Shown here: positions 1-7,630 of the stretch, in pieces
Layout of the letters: the number at the start of each line of letters is the position of its first letter
Position numbering within the stretch: position 1 is the stretch's first letter
From: Microcystis sp. T1-4
GTDB lineage: Bacteria > Cyanobacteriota > Cyanobacteriia > Cyanobacteriales > Microcystaceae
Reading direction: 5' to 3'
NCBI RefSeq assembly: GCF_000297435.1
Contig: NZ_CAIP01000099.1
Span: 1-24,028, forward strand
Length of the DNA: 24,028 bases
Made by a program: the position numbers and the translations under genes
The notes under the pieces: model-generated
The model's input: only the letters and a program-made list of their open reading frames with translations
Told to the model about the DNA's origin: nothing
Databases searched by the model: none

Positions 1-78
1 TGCTGATACGTCTGTAATAATTTAAGAGTCACTGATAATTGCTGATTGTCGGTATTTTTGCAAATGTTAGATGCACCC

Positions 79-171
79 TTCCTAATTCCCACTTCCTAAT
101 TCCCACTTCCCATTTCATAATTCCTAATTCCCACTTCCCATTTCATAATTCATAATTCATAATTCATAATT
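79..171. repeat. Short tandem repeats upstream of the MidA-like gene
   Basis: A 14-base unit CCTAATTCCCACTT recurs, with variants, from about position 79. It is followed by four perfect copies of the heptamer CATAATT (144-171). Such low-complexity heptamer tracts are the STRR type long known from cyanobacterial intergenic DNA. The tract ends 11 bases before the ATG at 183, so it fills the expected 5' leader of the next gene, and no clear Shine-Dalgarno sequence is visible there. Confidence 0.85.
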
Positions 172-182
172 CCCTGATCAAG

Positions 183-1310
183 ATGAATTTAGAAGCAATC
201 ATCCTAGAGGAAATTAAACAATCAGCGGCGGGTCGAATTAGCTTCGAGCGCTGGATGGATTTAGCTCTCTATCACCCCGATTATGGCTATTACACCTCTG
301 GAAAAGTAGAAATTGGCTCAAAAGGAGATTTTTTTACTTCCTCGTCCCTAGGGGCAGATTTTGGTGAATTGTTGGCAGAGCAATTTGTCGAGATGGCGGA
401 ATTTTTGGGCAATTCGCGAGGATTTACTTTAGTGGAAGTGGGAGCAGGTTCGGGAATTTTAGCCAAGGATATCCTTGATTATTTAAGTCATAGCTATGCT
501 GATTTTTATCAAAATCTCAGTTACATAATTATCGAACAATCTCAGAAACTCAGGCAAAGACAACAGGCAACTTTAGCGGGATATTCCCCGGTATCTTGGC
601 AAAGTTGGCCGAATTTAGACGATAATTCCCTTGTGGGTTGTGTGTTTAGTAATGAGTTAATCGATGCTTTTCCTGTCCATCGAGTTGTGATTGAGTCAGG
701 AGAATTGCGAGAAATTTATCTAGGATTGGGGGAACCTTTTCAGGAGATTATCGCAGATTTATCCACCGATAGAATCAAAGATTATTTTGATTTAGTGGGG
801 ATAAATATTCCCTCCCCACTTTATCCGGAGGGTTATCAAACCGAGGTAAACTTATTAGCTTTGGACTGGTTAGAAACGGTTAATCGGAAACTCGATCGAG
901 GTTATATCTTAACCATAGATTACGGTTACACTGCCGAAAAATATTATCATCCCCAAAGAAGTCAAGGAACCCTACAATGTTATCGACAACATCAGCGTCA
1001 TGATCATCCTTATTTGTGGGTGGGAGAACAAGATATTACCACTCATGTGGATTTTACTGCTTTACAACGTCAAGGGGAGAAATTAGGCTTAAAAAATCTC
1101 GGTTTTACTCAGCAAGGATTATTTTTAATGGCTTTAGGATTAGGGGATAGATTAAATCAACTTTGCCAAGGAAAAATCGATATATTAACTATATTTCAGC
1201 GTCGAGATGCCTTACATCAATTAATAAATCCCACTGGTTTAGGAGGATTTGGAGTGTTAATTCAGGGAAAAGAAGTAGAGGAAAGAATACTTAAGGGATT
1301 AAGCAAATAA
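183..1310 (+). CDS. MidA/NDUFAF7-type class I SAM-dependent methyltransferase
   Basis: A 375-residue protein of the SAM-dependent MidA family (formerly DUF185). The family signatures are visible: a GDFFTSS stretch (residues 49-55), a motif I SAM-binding loop VEVGAGSG (84-91), and SNELIDAFPVHR near residue 155. The mitochondrial homologue NDUFAF7 methylates an arginine of complex I subunit NDUFS2. A matching role on the cyanobacterial NDH-1 complex is plausible but unproven. Length is typical of bacterial members. The ATG at 183 gives the first conserved residues right after the start, although no good ribosome binding site precedes it. It converges on chlB, with a hairpin between the two stops. 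Confidence 0.88.
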   Translation: MNLEAIILEEIKQSAAGRISFERWMDLALYHPDYGYYTSGKVEIGSKGDFFTSSSLGADFGELLAEQFVEMAEFLGNSRGFTLVEVGAGSGILAKDILDYLSHSYADFYQNLSYIIIEQSQKLRQRQQATLAGYSPVSWQSWPNLDDNSLVGCVFSNELIDAFPVHRVVIESGELREIYLGLGEPFQEIIADLSTDRIKDYFDLVGINIPSPLYPEGYQTEVNLLALDWLETVNRKLDRGYILTIDYGYTAEKYYHPQRSQGTLQCYRQHQRHDHPYLWVGEQDITTHVDFTALQRQGEKLGLKNLGFTQQGLFLMALGLGDRLNQLCQGKIDILTIFQRRDALHQLINPTGLGGFGVLIQGKEVEERILKGLSK

Positions 1311-1321
1311 CTAAAAAAATA

Positions 1322-1348
1322 GGGCTGAATGCTGTTAACTTTCAGCCC
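1322..1348 (-). terminator. Intrinsic terminator of chlB
   Basis: An 8-bp perfect stem, GGGCTGAA (1322-1329) with TTCAGCCC (1341-1348), encloses an 11-base loop between the convergent stops of the methyltransferase and chlB. Read on the minus strand the hairpin is followed by TATTTTTTT, the U-run of a rho-independent terminator for chlB. On the plus strand the following bases are A-rich, so it is probably weaker in that direction. Confidence 0.75.
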
Positions 1349-1357
1349 CAAAAATAA

Positions 1358-2884
1358 TTAAGCTCCTACAGATTCTTTAGCGGCATACATTACCTCTAAA
1401 GTTATTTCACCAATCCCTCGCTCCCGGGCGAATTTTTCGGTATTTCGTTTGACTTTTCCGCGCACAAAACCGGGTATTTTCTGTAATTCTGTCGTAGCTT
1501 CCTTATTCCAATTTAGGTCAGAATCTGCCGAAATACCCTTAGTAATTACCTCTTTGGTATCATGACCACCGAATATCTCTAATAGGTGATCTTCCATACC
1601 CAAAGTAAAGGAATTATAGACCAAATCGGCGATCTGATTAGTGCCTTCGTAACCCAAGAAAGGTTTATAACCGAGGGGGAAATTTTGGATATGAATAGGT
1701 GCGGCAATTACTCCACAGGGAATATCTAAACGTTTGCCAACATGACGTTCCATTTGAGTACCAAATATCGCCGCTGGTTCTAATCGAGCAATAGCATCTC
1801 CTATCGCGCCATTATCATCGCTAATTAACACTTCATCGCAATATTCACTCACTTGTTCCCGGAACCAATCCGCGTCATACTTACAATAAGTACCCGCTAA
1901 AACCACATGAATTCCCATCTCCCTGGCGAGAATTTTTGTCATAGCGGCTGCGTGGGTATTATCACCAAAAACCACCGCTTTTTTCCCCGTTAAATTCTGA
2001 CAGTCAATGGAACGAGAAAACCAAGCAGCTTGGGAGATATGCAGAGTTTGTTCATTGATAAAATCTTCGTAATCTACTGCCGCACCTTGGTTATTAATTA
2101 CCTCTTGAATTTGGCGAATACAGCGGGCTGTTTCCACCACTCCCATGGGGGTAATATCAACGTAGGGCATGGCGAATTCACTTTCGAGATATTTGGCTGT
2201 CATTAATCCCACTTCTCGATAGGGAACCAGATTAAACCAAGCGCGGGGCAGATTCTTTAAGTTTTCCACCGAGGCAGCTTCGGGAATAATTTCGTTAACT
2301 TCAATGTCCAAATCTGCCATTAACCGCTTTAATTCCGTGCGATCATGTTGGTTATGGAAACCGAGGGTGGTAATACCGATAATATTAACCGAAGGTTTGG
2401 GGGTTTTCTCCGAGATAATTTCCCCTCTTCTCTGGGCTTTATCGAGGTAATATTTGATAATTTGATAGAGGGTTTTATCGGCCGCTTGTAGTTCATTATA
2501 GCGATAGTGGTTAACATCGGCCAGCAGCACATCCCCCTCGGCATCCTGTCGCGCTCTTTCGACAAAGTTTTGTAAGTCCTCTTGGAGAATGCTGGAGGTA
2601 CAGGTGGGGGTTAAAACGATTAAATCGGGACTTTCTTCGCGATCTTTGCGAACAATATTATCGACGACTTTTTCTTGGGAACCCCGGGCTAAAACATTAC
2701 GATCGACAATACTAGCAGTGACGGGGGTAAAATTACGCTCCCTTTCCAGCATCGAGCGCATGACGTTAAAATAATCGTCTCCCAGAGGAGCGTGCATGAT
2801 AGCATGAACATTTTTAAAGGAACTGGCGATCCTTAAAGTGCCAATATGAGCGGGACCCGCATACATCCAATAGGCCAATTTCAT
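1358..2884 (-). CDS. chlB: Light-independent protochlorophyllide reductase subunit B
   Basis: A 508-residue ChlB, the catalytic-component subunit that with ChlN forms the NB-protein of dark-operative protochlorophyllide oxidoreductase. With ChlL as electron donor the complex reduces ring D of protochlorophyllide in chlorophyll synthesis. The N-terminus MKLAYWMYAG and the TPTCTSS stretch (Cys95) are characteristic. Asp36, in GDDYF, matches the aspartate that ligates the NB [4Fe-4S] cluster in the Rhodobacter homologue BchB. The protein is full length and collinear, with no frameshift. The ATG is preceded by TAGGAGAA on the minus strand. chlL and chlN are not in the window, as is common in cyanobacteria where chlB is unlinked. 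It lies 155 bases downstream of the ParA-like gene on the same strand and ends at a clear terminator. Confidence 0.97.
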   Translation of the reverse strand: MKLAYWMYAGPAHIGTLRIASSFKNVHAIMHAPLGDDYFNVMRSMLERERNFTPVTASIVDRNVLARGSQEKVVDNIVRKDREESPDLIVLTPTCTSSILQEDLQNFVERARQDAEGDVLLADVNHYRYNELQAADKTLYQIIKYYLDKAQRRGEIISEKTPKPSVNIIGITTLGFHNQHDRTELKRLMADLDIEVNEIIPEAASVENLKNLPRAWFNLVPYREVGLMTAKYLESEFAMPYVDITPMGVVETARCIRQIQEVINNQGAAVDYEDFINEQTLHISQAAWFSRSIDCQNLTGKKAVVFGDNTHAAAMTKILAREMGIHVVLAGTYCKYDADWFREQVSEYCDEVLISDDNGAIGDAIARLEPAAIFGTQMERHVGKRLDIPCGVIAAPIHIQNFPLGYKPFLGYEGTNQIADLVYNSFTLGMEDHLLEIFGGHDTKEVITKGISADSDLNWNKEATTELQKIPGFVRGKVKRNTEKFARERGIGEITLEVMYAAKESVGA

Positions 2885-3039
2885 AGAGGGTTCTCCTACA
2901 GTCAGACTTTTTTGATTGTCTCAGACTTTACGGATTTAGGAGTGAACGCTTAACGGAAGATTACAAAAAGTCCCCATGCAGATTAAGTATCTTTTCGGGG
3001 AAAAATGACACAAATATTAATGTTAACTTTTTTAACAAT

Positions 3040-3636
3040 TTATGTCATGAGGGCAAAAATTTCTTTACCGACCGCTTGGTAACAAAGCCAACCGAAATTC
3101 GACCGGGGGTCGGGATAATCTTTGACGATGACTCCCTTTTCGGCCGCTCGTTCAAAAGCCACTAAACGGGGAATTTCTCGCTTAAATAGCGGTAATTTTG
3201 CTTCTTCTAGAGCTTTCCGCGCTTCCCGTCCTGTTTTTGTCCGTGAATCCACTTGGGTTAAAAGAACTCGATAATTATCGGTCATCGTGGACAGCAATTC
3301 TACCGCTTTAATGGTGACATCGATATCGAGATGATTGGGAGTGGTGGGTAAAATTAATAAATCGCTGCCCTGGGCCAAATCTTTTAACTCGTCTGGCTCT
3401 GGTCGGGCCTGGGTATCGACGATAATATGAGTGTATTGTTTCACCAGTCCCGTCGCTCCAGCTTGGGACGCTACCATAAAAGGAAGGGTATCTTCCCGGG
3501 ACCAGTGGAGAGCCGAACGATTTTTATCCGCATCAATCAATAGGGTGGGCGCTTTTTCTTGAAAATAGGCGGCCAGATGAATCGATGTGGTGGTTTTCCC
3601 GACCCCTCCCTTCAGTGCTACGACGGAAATAATCAT
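3040..3636 (-). CDS. ParA/MinD-family ATPase, orphan
   Basis: A 198-residue deviant Walker A ATPase. KGGVGKTT at residues 9-16 carries the signature lysine of the ParA/MinD/Soj superfamily, and a DADKN stretch near residue 36 and an HIIVDTQA stretch near residue 71 match the following switch/Walker B positions. These proteins form ATP-dependent dimers on DNA or membrane and position cargo such as plasmids, chromosomes, carboxysomes or chemoreceptors. No ParB-like partner is nearby, so the cargo cannot be told. At about 200 residues it belongs to the short ParA group without an N-terminal DNA-binding domain. The start is followed immediately by the beta-strand MIISVVALKGG, which fits the family, though no strong ribosome binding site is visible. 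Confidence 0.88.
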   Translation of the reverse strand: MIISVVALKGGVGKTTTSIHLAAYFQEKAPTLLIDADKNRSALHWSREDTLPFMVASQAGATGLVKQYTHIIVDTQARPEPDELKDLAQGSDLLILPTTPNHLDIDVTIKAVELLSTMTDNYRVLLTQVDSRTKTGREARKALEEAKLPLFKREIPRLVAFERAAEKGVIVKDYPDPRSNFGWLCYQAVGKEIFALMT

Positions 3637-3756
3637 GAACGGCTCGATCGAATAAGTGAGTATTTTCTAGTGTACTCCCAGACGGACTGAAAACCTGCTA
3701 AGTTTCCCTCCGTCAGGGCTATCAGTCAGGATTCTAGATTTTTGAGCGTGGCTCTC

Positions 3757-3771
3757 TCGATATCATATCGA
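3757..3771. repeat. Short inverted repeat between the prepilin-like and ParA genes
   Basis: TCGATAT (3757-3763) and ATATCGA (3765-3771) are perfect complements around one base. This lies in the 149-base gap downstream of the prepilin-like gene and upstream of the ParA-like gene, both on the minus strand. It could be a binding site for a regulator of the ParA gene or a chance palindrome. Nothing else in the gap is recognisable. Confidence 0.35.
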
Positions 3772-3785
3772 TAACTTTTTCCCCT

Positions 3786-4373
3786 TTAACGCACACATCT
3801 ATTATCTTGGCGAATATCCCAACTACCATCAACACGAAATAAAAATAAACAGCGTTTGTCGGGTGTACCAGAAGCAACTAAAGTAATTCTGCCTAACTGT
3901 CCCCAAGAACCCCCTAAACCCCCCTTTGTATCGGCCCAACTAGCGCGATAAATTTTGCCTTTATTACCCGCCGGTCCACTAACTCGGCGTAGGGTAGAAT
4001 TATTAGTATCGATGCTAACGCCGCGAGTGATCGGGATCCAATCGGTGACATTTTCACAGCGGCCTCCTTGTACTTTGGCCACTTTAATCTGTTCGGGTTC
4101 ACTTGCTGTCATACACAAAGATAGGGGGTGAGAACCTCCTCCTGTGGCTTGATAACGGGTATTTTTCCACTGTTGTGATATTTCAAAGGTGGCGAGATTT
4201 AAGCGAATCCAAGCCATTAAACGATGATAAACAGAAAGGGCAATGGTTAAGAGAATTGCTAATAAAATTAGGGTAACTAACATCTCGACTTGAGTTAAGC
4301 CAGAGGTGGATTTTTGCCGATTAAAAAGCTGTAACTTGCGAAAAGTATTAGGAGAAAGGTCGAAGATATTCAT
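3786..4373 (-). CDS. Type IV pilin-like / pseudopilin protein
   Basis: A 195-residue protein with a class III prepilin signal. A 25-residue basic leader ends in Gly25, followed by LTQVEMLV, giving Glu at mature position 5. A hydrophobic helix spans about residues 31-48. PilD-type prepilin peptidase should cleave after Gly25. The C-terminal domain carries four cysteines, at about 107, 126, 174 and 192, that could form disulfides typical of pseudopilin head domains. I cannot assign it to a particular pilin class (GspH/FimT-like or a polysaccharide-secretion minor pilin). It stands alone, with no other pil or gsp genes nearby, although a short Cys-rich reading frame lies just upstream. Confidence 0.75.
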   Translation of the reverse strand: MNIFDLSPNTFRKLQLFNRQKSTSGLTQVEMLVTLILLAILLTIALSVYHRLMAWIRLNLATFEISQQWKNTRYQATGGGSHPLSLCMTASEPEQIKVAKVQGGRCENVTDWIPITRGVSIDTNNSTLRRVSGPAGNKGKIYRASWADTKGGLGGSWGQLGRITLVASGTPDKRCLFLFRVDGSWDIRQDNRCVR

Positions 4374-4471
4374 GAGACTAATCTTGCCTTTTTATTTTCA
4401 ATAAATTATGGGATTAGAAAGGAGCAAAAATTAATTTGCGCTAGGATAATCCACATAATTTCTTGCTGTTA

Positions 4472-4558
4472 TTACGGACAAAATTGACGGCGATCACTAT
4501 TTTGCTGCTCCGGGCAAAAATCAGCTAAATAAAAGCAATTTTCTAATTTTTGGGTCAA
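4472..4558 (-). other. Cys-rich 28-codon reading frame, possible gene remnant
   Basis: A short frame opens at a TTG (4556-4558) and stops at 4472, just upstream of the pseudopilin gene. It encodes a peptide with three cysteines and two similar Phe-Cys-Pro motifs (residues 14-16 and 26-28), ending in QFCP. The frame is closed by a stop one codon before a Thr-Glu run upstream, so it may be the 3' tail of a decayed gene rather than a true small protein. No ATG or Shine-Dalgarno sequence supports translation. Confidence 0.2.
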
Positions 4559-4597
4559 TTCAGTCTATTGGCTCTGTTTATATAGCAAAATGTCCCG

Positions 4598-5071
4598 CTA
4601 ACGAATAAATCCCAATTGTCGTCTGGCCTCGAATAATCCGATCGCCACACTAACGGAAAGATTTAAACTTCTCACCCCCGGTTCCGCCATGGGAATATAA
4701 ACTGTATCATCACATTGATTTAATAAATCTGCCGGAATACCGTCGGTTTCACTGCCAAAAAGTAGCCAATCTCCGCTTTGATAGCTGTATTCCACATAAC
4801 TACTGCTGCCGCGCACGCTAAACCCGATCGCCCTTCCGCCGCTCTTTTGTTGATATGCACAAAAGTCATCTATTGTCAAGTGGTACATAAGTTTTACATA
4901 GGGCCAATAATCTAAGCCGGCCCGCTTCAGATAGCGATCGCTAATTTCAAAACCCAAGGGACCAACTAAATGCAATTCTGTCCTCGTTGCGGCGCAAGTA
5001 CGGGCAATATTCCCCGTATTTGGCGGAATTTGCGGATTAATTAAAACCACTCGTAAAATCGCTTCAGTCAT
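4598..5071 (-). CDS. trmL: tRNA (cytidine/uridine-34-2'-O)-methyltransferase TrmL
   Basis: A 157-residue SPOUT methyltransferase. All three trefoil-knot motifs are present: NPQIPPNTGNIAR (residues 12-24), FGSETDGIP (105-113) and IPMAEPGVRSLNLS (126-139). TrmL homodimers methylate the 2'-OH of the wobble nucleotide of tRNA-Leu isoacceptors using SAM. Length matches the E. coli enzyme closely. The ATG at 5069-5071 is built from the end of a heptamer tandem array: the minus-strand leader is repeated AACTGAT running straight into the start codon. There is therefore no Shine-Dalgarno sequence. The next in-frame methionine is far inside the conserved core, so this start is the only reasonable one. 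Confidence 0.93.
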   Translation of the reverse strand: MTEAILRVVLINPQIPPNTGNIARTCAATRTELHLVGPLGFEISDRYLKRAGLDYWPYVKLMYHLTIDDFCAYQQKSGGRAIGFSVRGSSSYVEYSYQSGDWLLFGSETDGIPADLLNQCDDTVYIPMAEPGVRSLNLSVSVAIGLFEARRQLGFIR

Positions 5072-5104
5072 CAGTTATCAGTTATCAGTTATCAGTTATC
5101 AGTT
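5070..5104. repeat. Heptamer array (ATCAGTT)x5 overlapping the trmL start
   Basis: Five perfect tandem ATCAGTT units occupy the whole immediate 5' leader of trmL and supply its initiation codon. It is an STRR-type array. Gain or loss of a unit would not change the coding frame but would change the leader length and any upstream spacing. Confidence 0.95.
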
Positions 5105-5231
5105 CAGTGTTCACAGCAAAAAACTCCCCACCTCTCAATTCATAATTGATAATTTAAATTTATAATTCCCACTTCCCATCTCCCTTGGGTGAGGACTAAC
5201 TATACTGGATTTTGCCCCACCCTACTCAAAC

Positions 5232-5573
5232 TTATTTTAAATTGGTATAACTATCCATACTCAACGGAACTAAATCGCCATGGATGGTCAAACCTAACAA
5301 TATTGTTTCATTAGCGGGGATTAACTTGCCTGTGAGAGCGCAAATCTCATTTTTTCTAGCTGTAGCGTTAAATACTGCCCTTATATCGGTGGCACAAAAC
5401 TGAGGTCGATAATCTCCTGATTTCTGCTGAACGAAATTCCATAGGACATCGCGAATGAGTGCTTGATAACCTTGATTGCCGGAAATCTCTTTCAGCTTGT
5501 CCTTAAGGACTCTTTCCAGACGAATGCTGGTGACTTCCATATCGGTAGTGGTGGTGCGTGTGATTGTCCGCAT
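5232..5573 (-). CDS. Small protein with N-terminal ribbon-helix-helix-like segment
   Basis: A 113-residue protein I recognise only in part. Residues 12-49 (MEVTSIRLERV followed by two predicted helices) look like a ribbon-helix-helix DNA-binding segment, as in CopG/antitoxin-type regulators. The rest contains two Cys residues flanking a CALTG turn near residue 86 and has no clear match. The ATG at 5571-5573 is preceded by GGGAGA and by a plausible sigma-70 promoter. The sequence just upstream is duplicated at 7434-7500 beyond the DNA methyltransferase gene, so this locus has been copied. It could be an antitoxin or autoregulator, but no toxin partner is adjacent. Confidence 0.6.
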   Translation of the reverse strand: MRTITRTTTTDMEVTSIRLERVLKDKLKEISGNQGYQALIRDVLWNFVQQKSGDYRPQFCATDIRAVFNATARKNEICALTGKLIPANETILLGLTIHGDLVPLSMDSYTNLK

Positions 5574-5581
5574 AATTTTTT

Positions 5582-5648
5582 CTCCCGAATACTAAACCTA
5601 TTGGTGTTACAAGTGTAGTATAAGAAAGATACCTTTAACCAGCAAAAC
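5582..5648 (-). repeat. 67-bp promoter-region repeat, copy 1
   Basis: This segment aligns with 7434-7500 in the same orientation with about 5 mismatches in 67 bases. It covers the promoter, leader and ribosome binding site of the RHH-like gene and stops close to the start codon. The two copies flank the C5 DNA methyltransferase gene. Confidence 0.9.
5617..5645 (-). promoter_or_regulatory. Putative sigma-70 promoter of the RHH-like gene
   Basis: On the minus strand, TTGCTG (5640-5645) and TATACT (5617-5622) are separated by exactly 17 bases. They lie 44 bases upstream of the ATG at 5573. The whole segment is repeated at 7434-7500, where the -10 is conserved but the -35 is altered to GTGCTT. 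Confidence 0.5.
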
Positions 5649-6089
5649 CGGCGAAACCATCACCTCTGCTGCTCTTTTATTGTTACCTCTAAGGAAAAAC
5701 CGCGTCTAGTCAGAATCCTATTTTGGTGCTAGAAAAAACATTGCTTATAGCCTATTTATCAAGAAAATTTTAGGTAGAATGCGTTAGGTAATCTCTCATT
5801 GTTAGGAAAAAAATCAAGCTCTTGTTAAGGAACGGATATTTAATGAGTAAGTAGGGAGGCACAATTATTTGTAGGATGGGTTAGGGGTAGCGTAACATGA
5901 GCGGGTGTTAGGTTTCATGCTTCAACCCAACCTACGTTCTATTTTTCCCATTTTTGAACTCTCGAAAATTAATTAGGCAACAAATCCACTGTTAATCCAG
6001 TTAGAGTCGAGCATAAACAGCGATCATATTGAGCGAATAATAACTATTCTTGATATAGCCAAACCCCTAGAAAAAATTGTTATTGTTCC
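5649..6089. other. Intergenic stretch between the methyltransferase and RHH-like genes
   Basis: About 440 bases without a convincing gene. It holds a MITE-like inverted repeat at 5871-5945. Beyond that I see only A+T-rich unique sequence and no tRNA-like or terminator-like structure of note. Confidence 0.6.
5871..5945. mobile_element. MITE-like short inverted-repeat element
   Basis: A 75-base segment begins GTAGGATGGGTTAG and ends CAACCCAACCTAC. The ends are near-perfect inverted repeats of about 13 bases. Elements with GTAGG...CCTAC ends are abundant in cyanobacterial genomes and usually non-coding. It has no coding capacity and sits in the gap 3' of the methyltransferase gene. Confidence 0.6.
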
Positions 6090-7133
6090 TCAGATTGACA
6101 ATAACTCTAATTGTCTCCCCTGTAAATCCTTAACCCTAATATTTTCTTGAGAATCTCTGGATAAATCTAAAGCTTTAATCACCTCTTTTGCCACCGCTTT
6201 TACCACGGGAATGGCCACAGAATTGCCGAACTGTTTATAAGCTTGGACATCGCTAACAACAATCTGAAAACTATCGGGAAATCCCTGTAATCTTGCCCAT
6301 TCTCTAGGGGTCATTCTGCGGACGAATAATTTATTTACCTCTCCCTTAATGCGAGTAACCGGAGTAAAATTAGTCAGTCTTTGATCGATAACTAAATTTC
6401 TTTCTTTTCCCATACCTCCCACCACAATAGCATTAGCGATACCATCGGGAGAAATAATCTCATAACCGAACCCATTACCTTTATTTTGGTGTCTGGCCCT
6501 GTGTTTAAACAAAGTTTCTAAATACTGATTAGAGAGATAATATTTAACGCTGACTTCCTTTTCTTCTAGGATATCTTTGAGACAAGTTTCTTGATGGGTT
6601 GGTTGAGGATAGGAAAAATGGTAAATATTTAAATCTTCTCGAAAACCGACGATAAAAATTCGGGGACGGTTTTGAGGAACCCCAAAATATCTGGCATTTA
6701 AAATCTGGGGACTAGGGACAAAATAATGCAGATCCTTTTCTAGTATATCTAAAATAGTTTTTAAAGTTTTCCCTCGATCGTGGTGAACTAAACCCTGGAC
6801 ATTTTCTAAGATAAAAGCTTTCGGTTTCTTTTCGTGTAGGATCCGGGCAACTTCAAAAAATAAGGTTCCGCGTGCATCTTCAAAACCGTGTTTTCTGCCA
6901 GCGATACTAAACGCTTGACAGGGAAACCCGCCGCACAGTATATCATGATCGGGGACAGTTTTTACCTCTAATTTTCTGATGTCTTGATTATCGGGTAAAT
7001 GACCATAGTTAGCTAAGTAAACCTTTTGGGAGTGAGGATCGATTTCCGAAGAAAAAACGCATTGACAACCGAGATTCTCTAGGGCGATTCTAAATCCTCC
7101 TATACCGGCAAATAAATCAATAAAAGTCCACAT
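6090..7133 (-). CDS. DNA (cytosine-5-)-methyltransferase, solitary
   Basis: A complete 347-residue C5 DNA methyltransferase. Motif I FAGIGGF (8-14), motif IV GGFPCQAFS with catalytic Cys72, motif VI ENV (110-112), motif VIII QNRPR (154-158), motif IX RRMTPREWARLQGFP and motif X QFGNSVAIPV are all present. It transfers a methyl group from SAM to cytosine C5 in a target set by the variable region (about residues 195-260), whose specificity I cannot read. No restriction endonuclease is adjacent, so it is either an orphan epigenetic enzyme or the survivor of a restriction-modification system. The ATG at 7131-7133 follows AGAGAAAAT. The gene is flanked by two copies of a 67-bp repeat, which suggests acquisition or local duplication. 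Confidence 0.95.
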   Translation of the reverse strand: MWTFIDLFAGIGGFRIALENLGCQCVFSSEIDPHSQKVYLANYGHLPDNQDIRKLEVKTVPDHDILCGGFPCQAFSIAGRKHGFEDARGTLFFEVARILHEKKPKAFILENVQGLVHHDRGKTLKTILDILEKDLHYFVPSPQILNARYFGVPQNRPRIFIVGFREDLNIYHFSYPQPTHQETCLKDILEEKEVSVKYYLSNQYLETLFKHRARHQNKGNGFGYEIISPDGIANAIVVGGMGKERNLVIDQRLTNFTPVTRIKGEVNKLFVRRMTPREWARLQGFPDSFQIVVSDVQAYKQFGNSVAIPVVKAVAKEVIKALDLSRDSQENIRVKDLQGRQLELLSI

Positions 7134-7238
7134 ATTTTCTCTATTCTAAGCTTCCGTTTTGATCCCTGAGACGATATTATACCGGCTAAGTACCTAAGCA
7201 AAATTAATTACACATCCAAACCGTCAGCAGTTACTCCG

Positions 7239-7499
7239 TCAGCTTTTTGCTGTGATCAGTAAACAGTGAACTAAAAACTCAAATCTGATCCCGTCTCCTG
7301 TCTCCTGTCTCGACTGGGAAATTAATTTTGCACGACTACTTATCTTAGATTTTAGTATAAATTCTCGAATCTTTCTGGCCATCTCCCCCCGCAACACCAG
7401 GGAAGTGGTCTTCCCTGTCTGGGTAATTTTTTTCTCCCCAATACTAAACGGATTGGTGTTACAAGTGTAGTATAAGAAAGATACCTTTAACAAGCACAA
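7239..7499 (-). pseudogene. Decayed small ORF behind a duplicated promoter region
   Basis: The upstream part (7434-7500) is a near copy of the RHH-like gene's promoter and leader. Where that gene has its ATG, this copy has ACC (7422-7424). The following frame reads through an Arg/Lys-rich stretch containing EMARKIREF and then into low-complexity heptamer sequence (CCTGTCT units around 7295-7312) before stopping. An internal ATG preceded by a G-rich run could start a peptide of under 50 residues. It looks like the eroded 5' end of a second small regulator or antitoxin gene, with no function supported. Confidence 0.4.
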
Positions 7500-7500
7500 C
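7434..7500 (-). repeat. 67-bp promoter-region repeat, copy 2
   Basis: Same-orientation copy of 5582-5648 with about 5 mismatches. The TATACT -10 (7469-7474), leader and GGGGAGA ribosome binding site are retained, but the -35 and the start codon are changed. Confidence 0.9.
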
Positions 7501-7597
7501 CTAGAAACGGTTTTAGGGTTACTGAGTTTAGAAGTATTAGGAATAGGTGCAGCCTTAAACTGAAAACTGTAACTCCTAAATTATCATCTGCAAAAGT

Positions 7598-7630
7598 TCC
7601 CTGACTTCGTTGTCAATTTAAAGTCAGGGA
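7598..7630. repeat. Perfect 10-bp inverted repeat at the end of a transposase fragment
   Basis: TCCCTGACTT (7598-7607) and AAGTCAGGGA (7621-7630) pair perfectly around a 13-base loop. It overlaps the stop of the transposase-like fragment. It may be a remnant of a terminal inverted repeat or a hairpin acting as a transcription stop. Confidence 0.55.

Noticed and set aside
79..171. Tandem heptamers considered as a CRISPR leader or iteron origin
   Set aside because: Units are too short for CRISPR, there are no spacers, no dnaA or rep gene is near, and similar tracts occur at other intergenic sites in the window.
2329..2774. Short frames on both strands within chlB
   Set aside because: They overlap a full-length conserved gene and show no start signals or similarity.
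3040..3636. ParA-like gene as part of a plasmid partition locus
   Set aside because: No parB, centromere-like repeats or replication gene is adjacent, and it sits upstream of the chromosomal photosynthesis gene chlB.
5574..6089. Searched for tRNA or small RNA genes in the longer gaps (also 7134-8077 and 12425-13006)
   Set aside because: No cloverleaf-like sequence or T-loop GGTTCGAATCC-type motif was seen, and the inverted repeats present are explained as MITE-like or hairpin elements.
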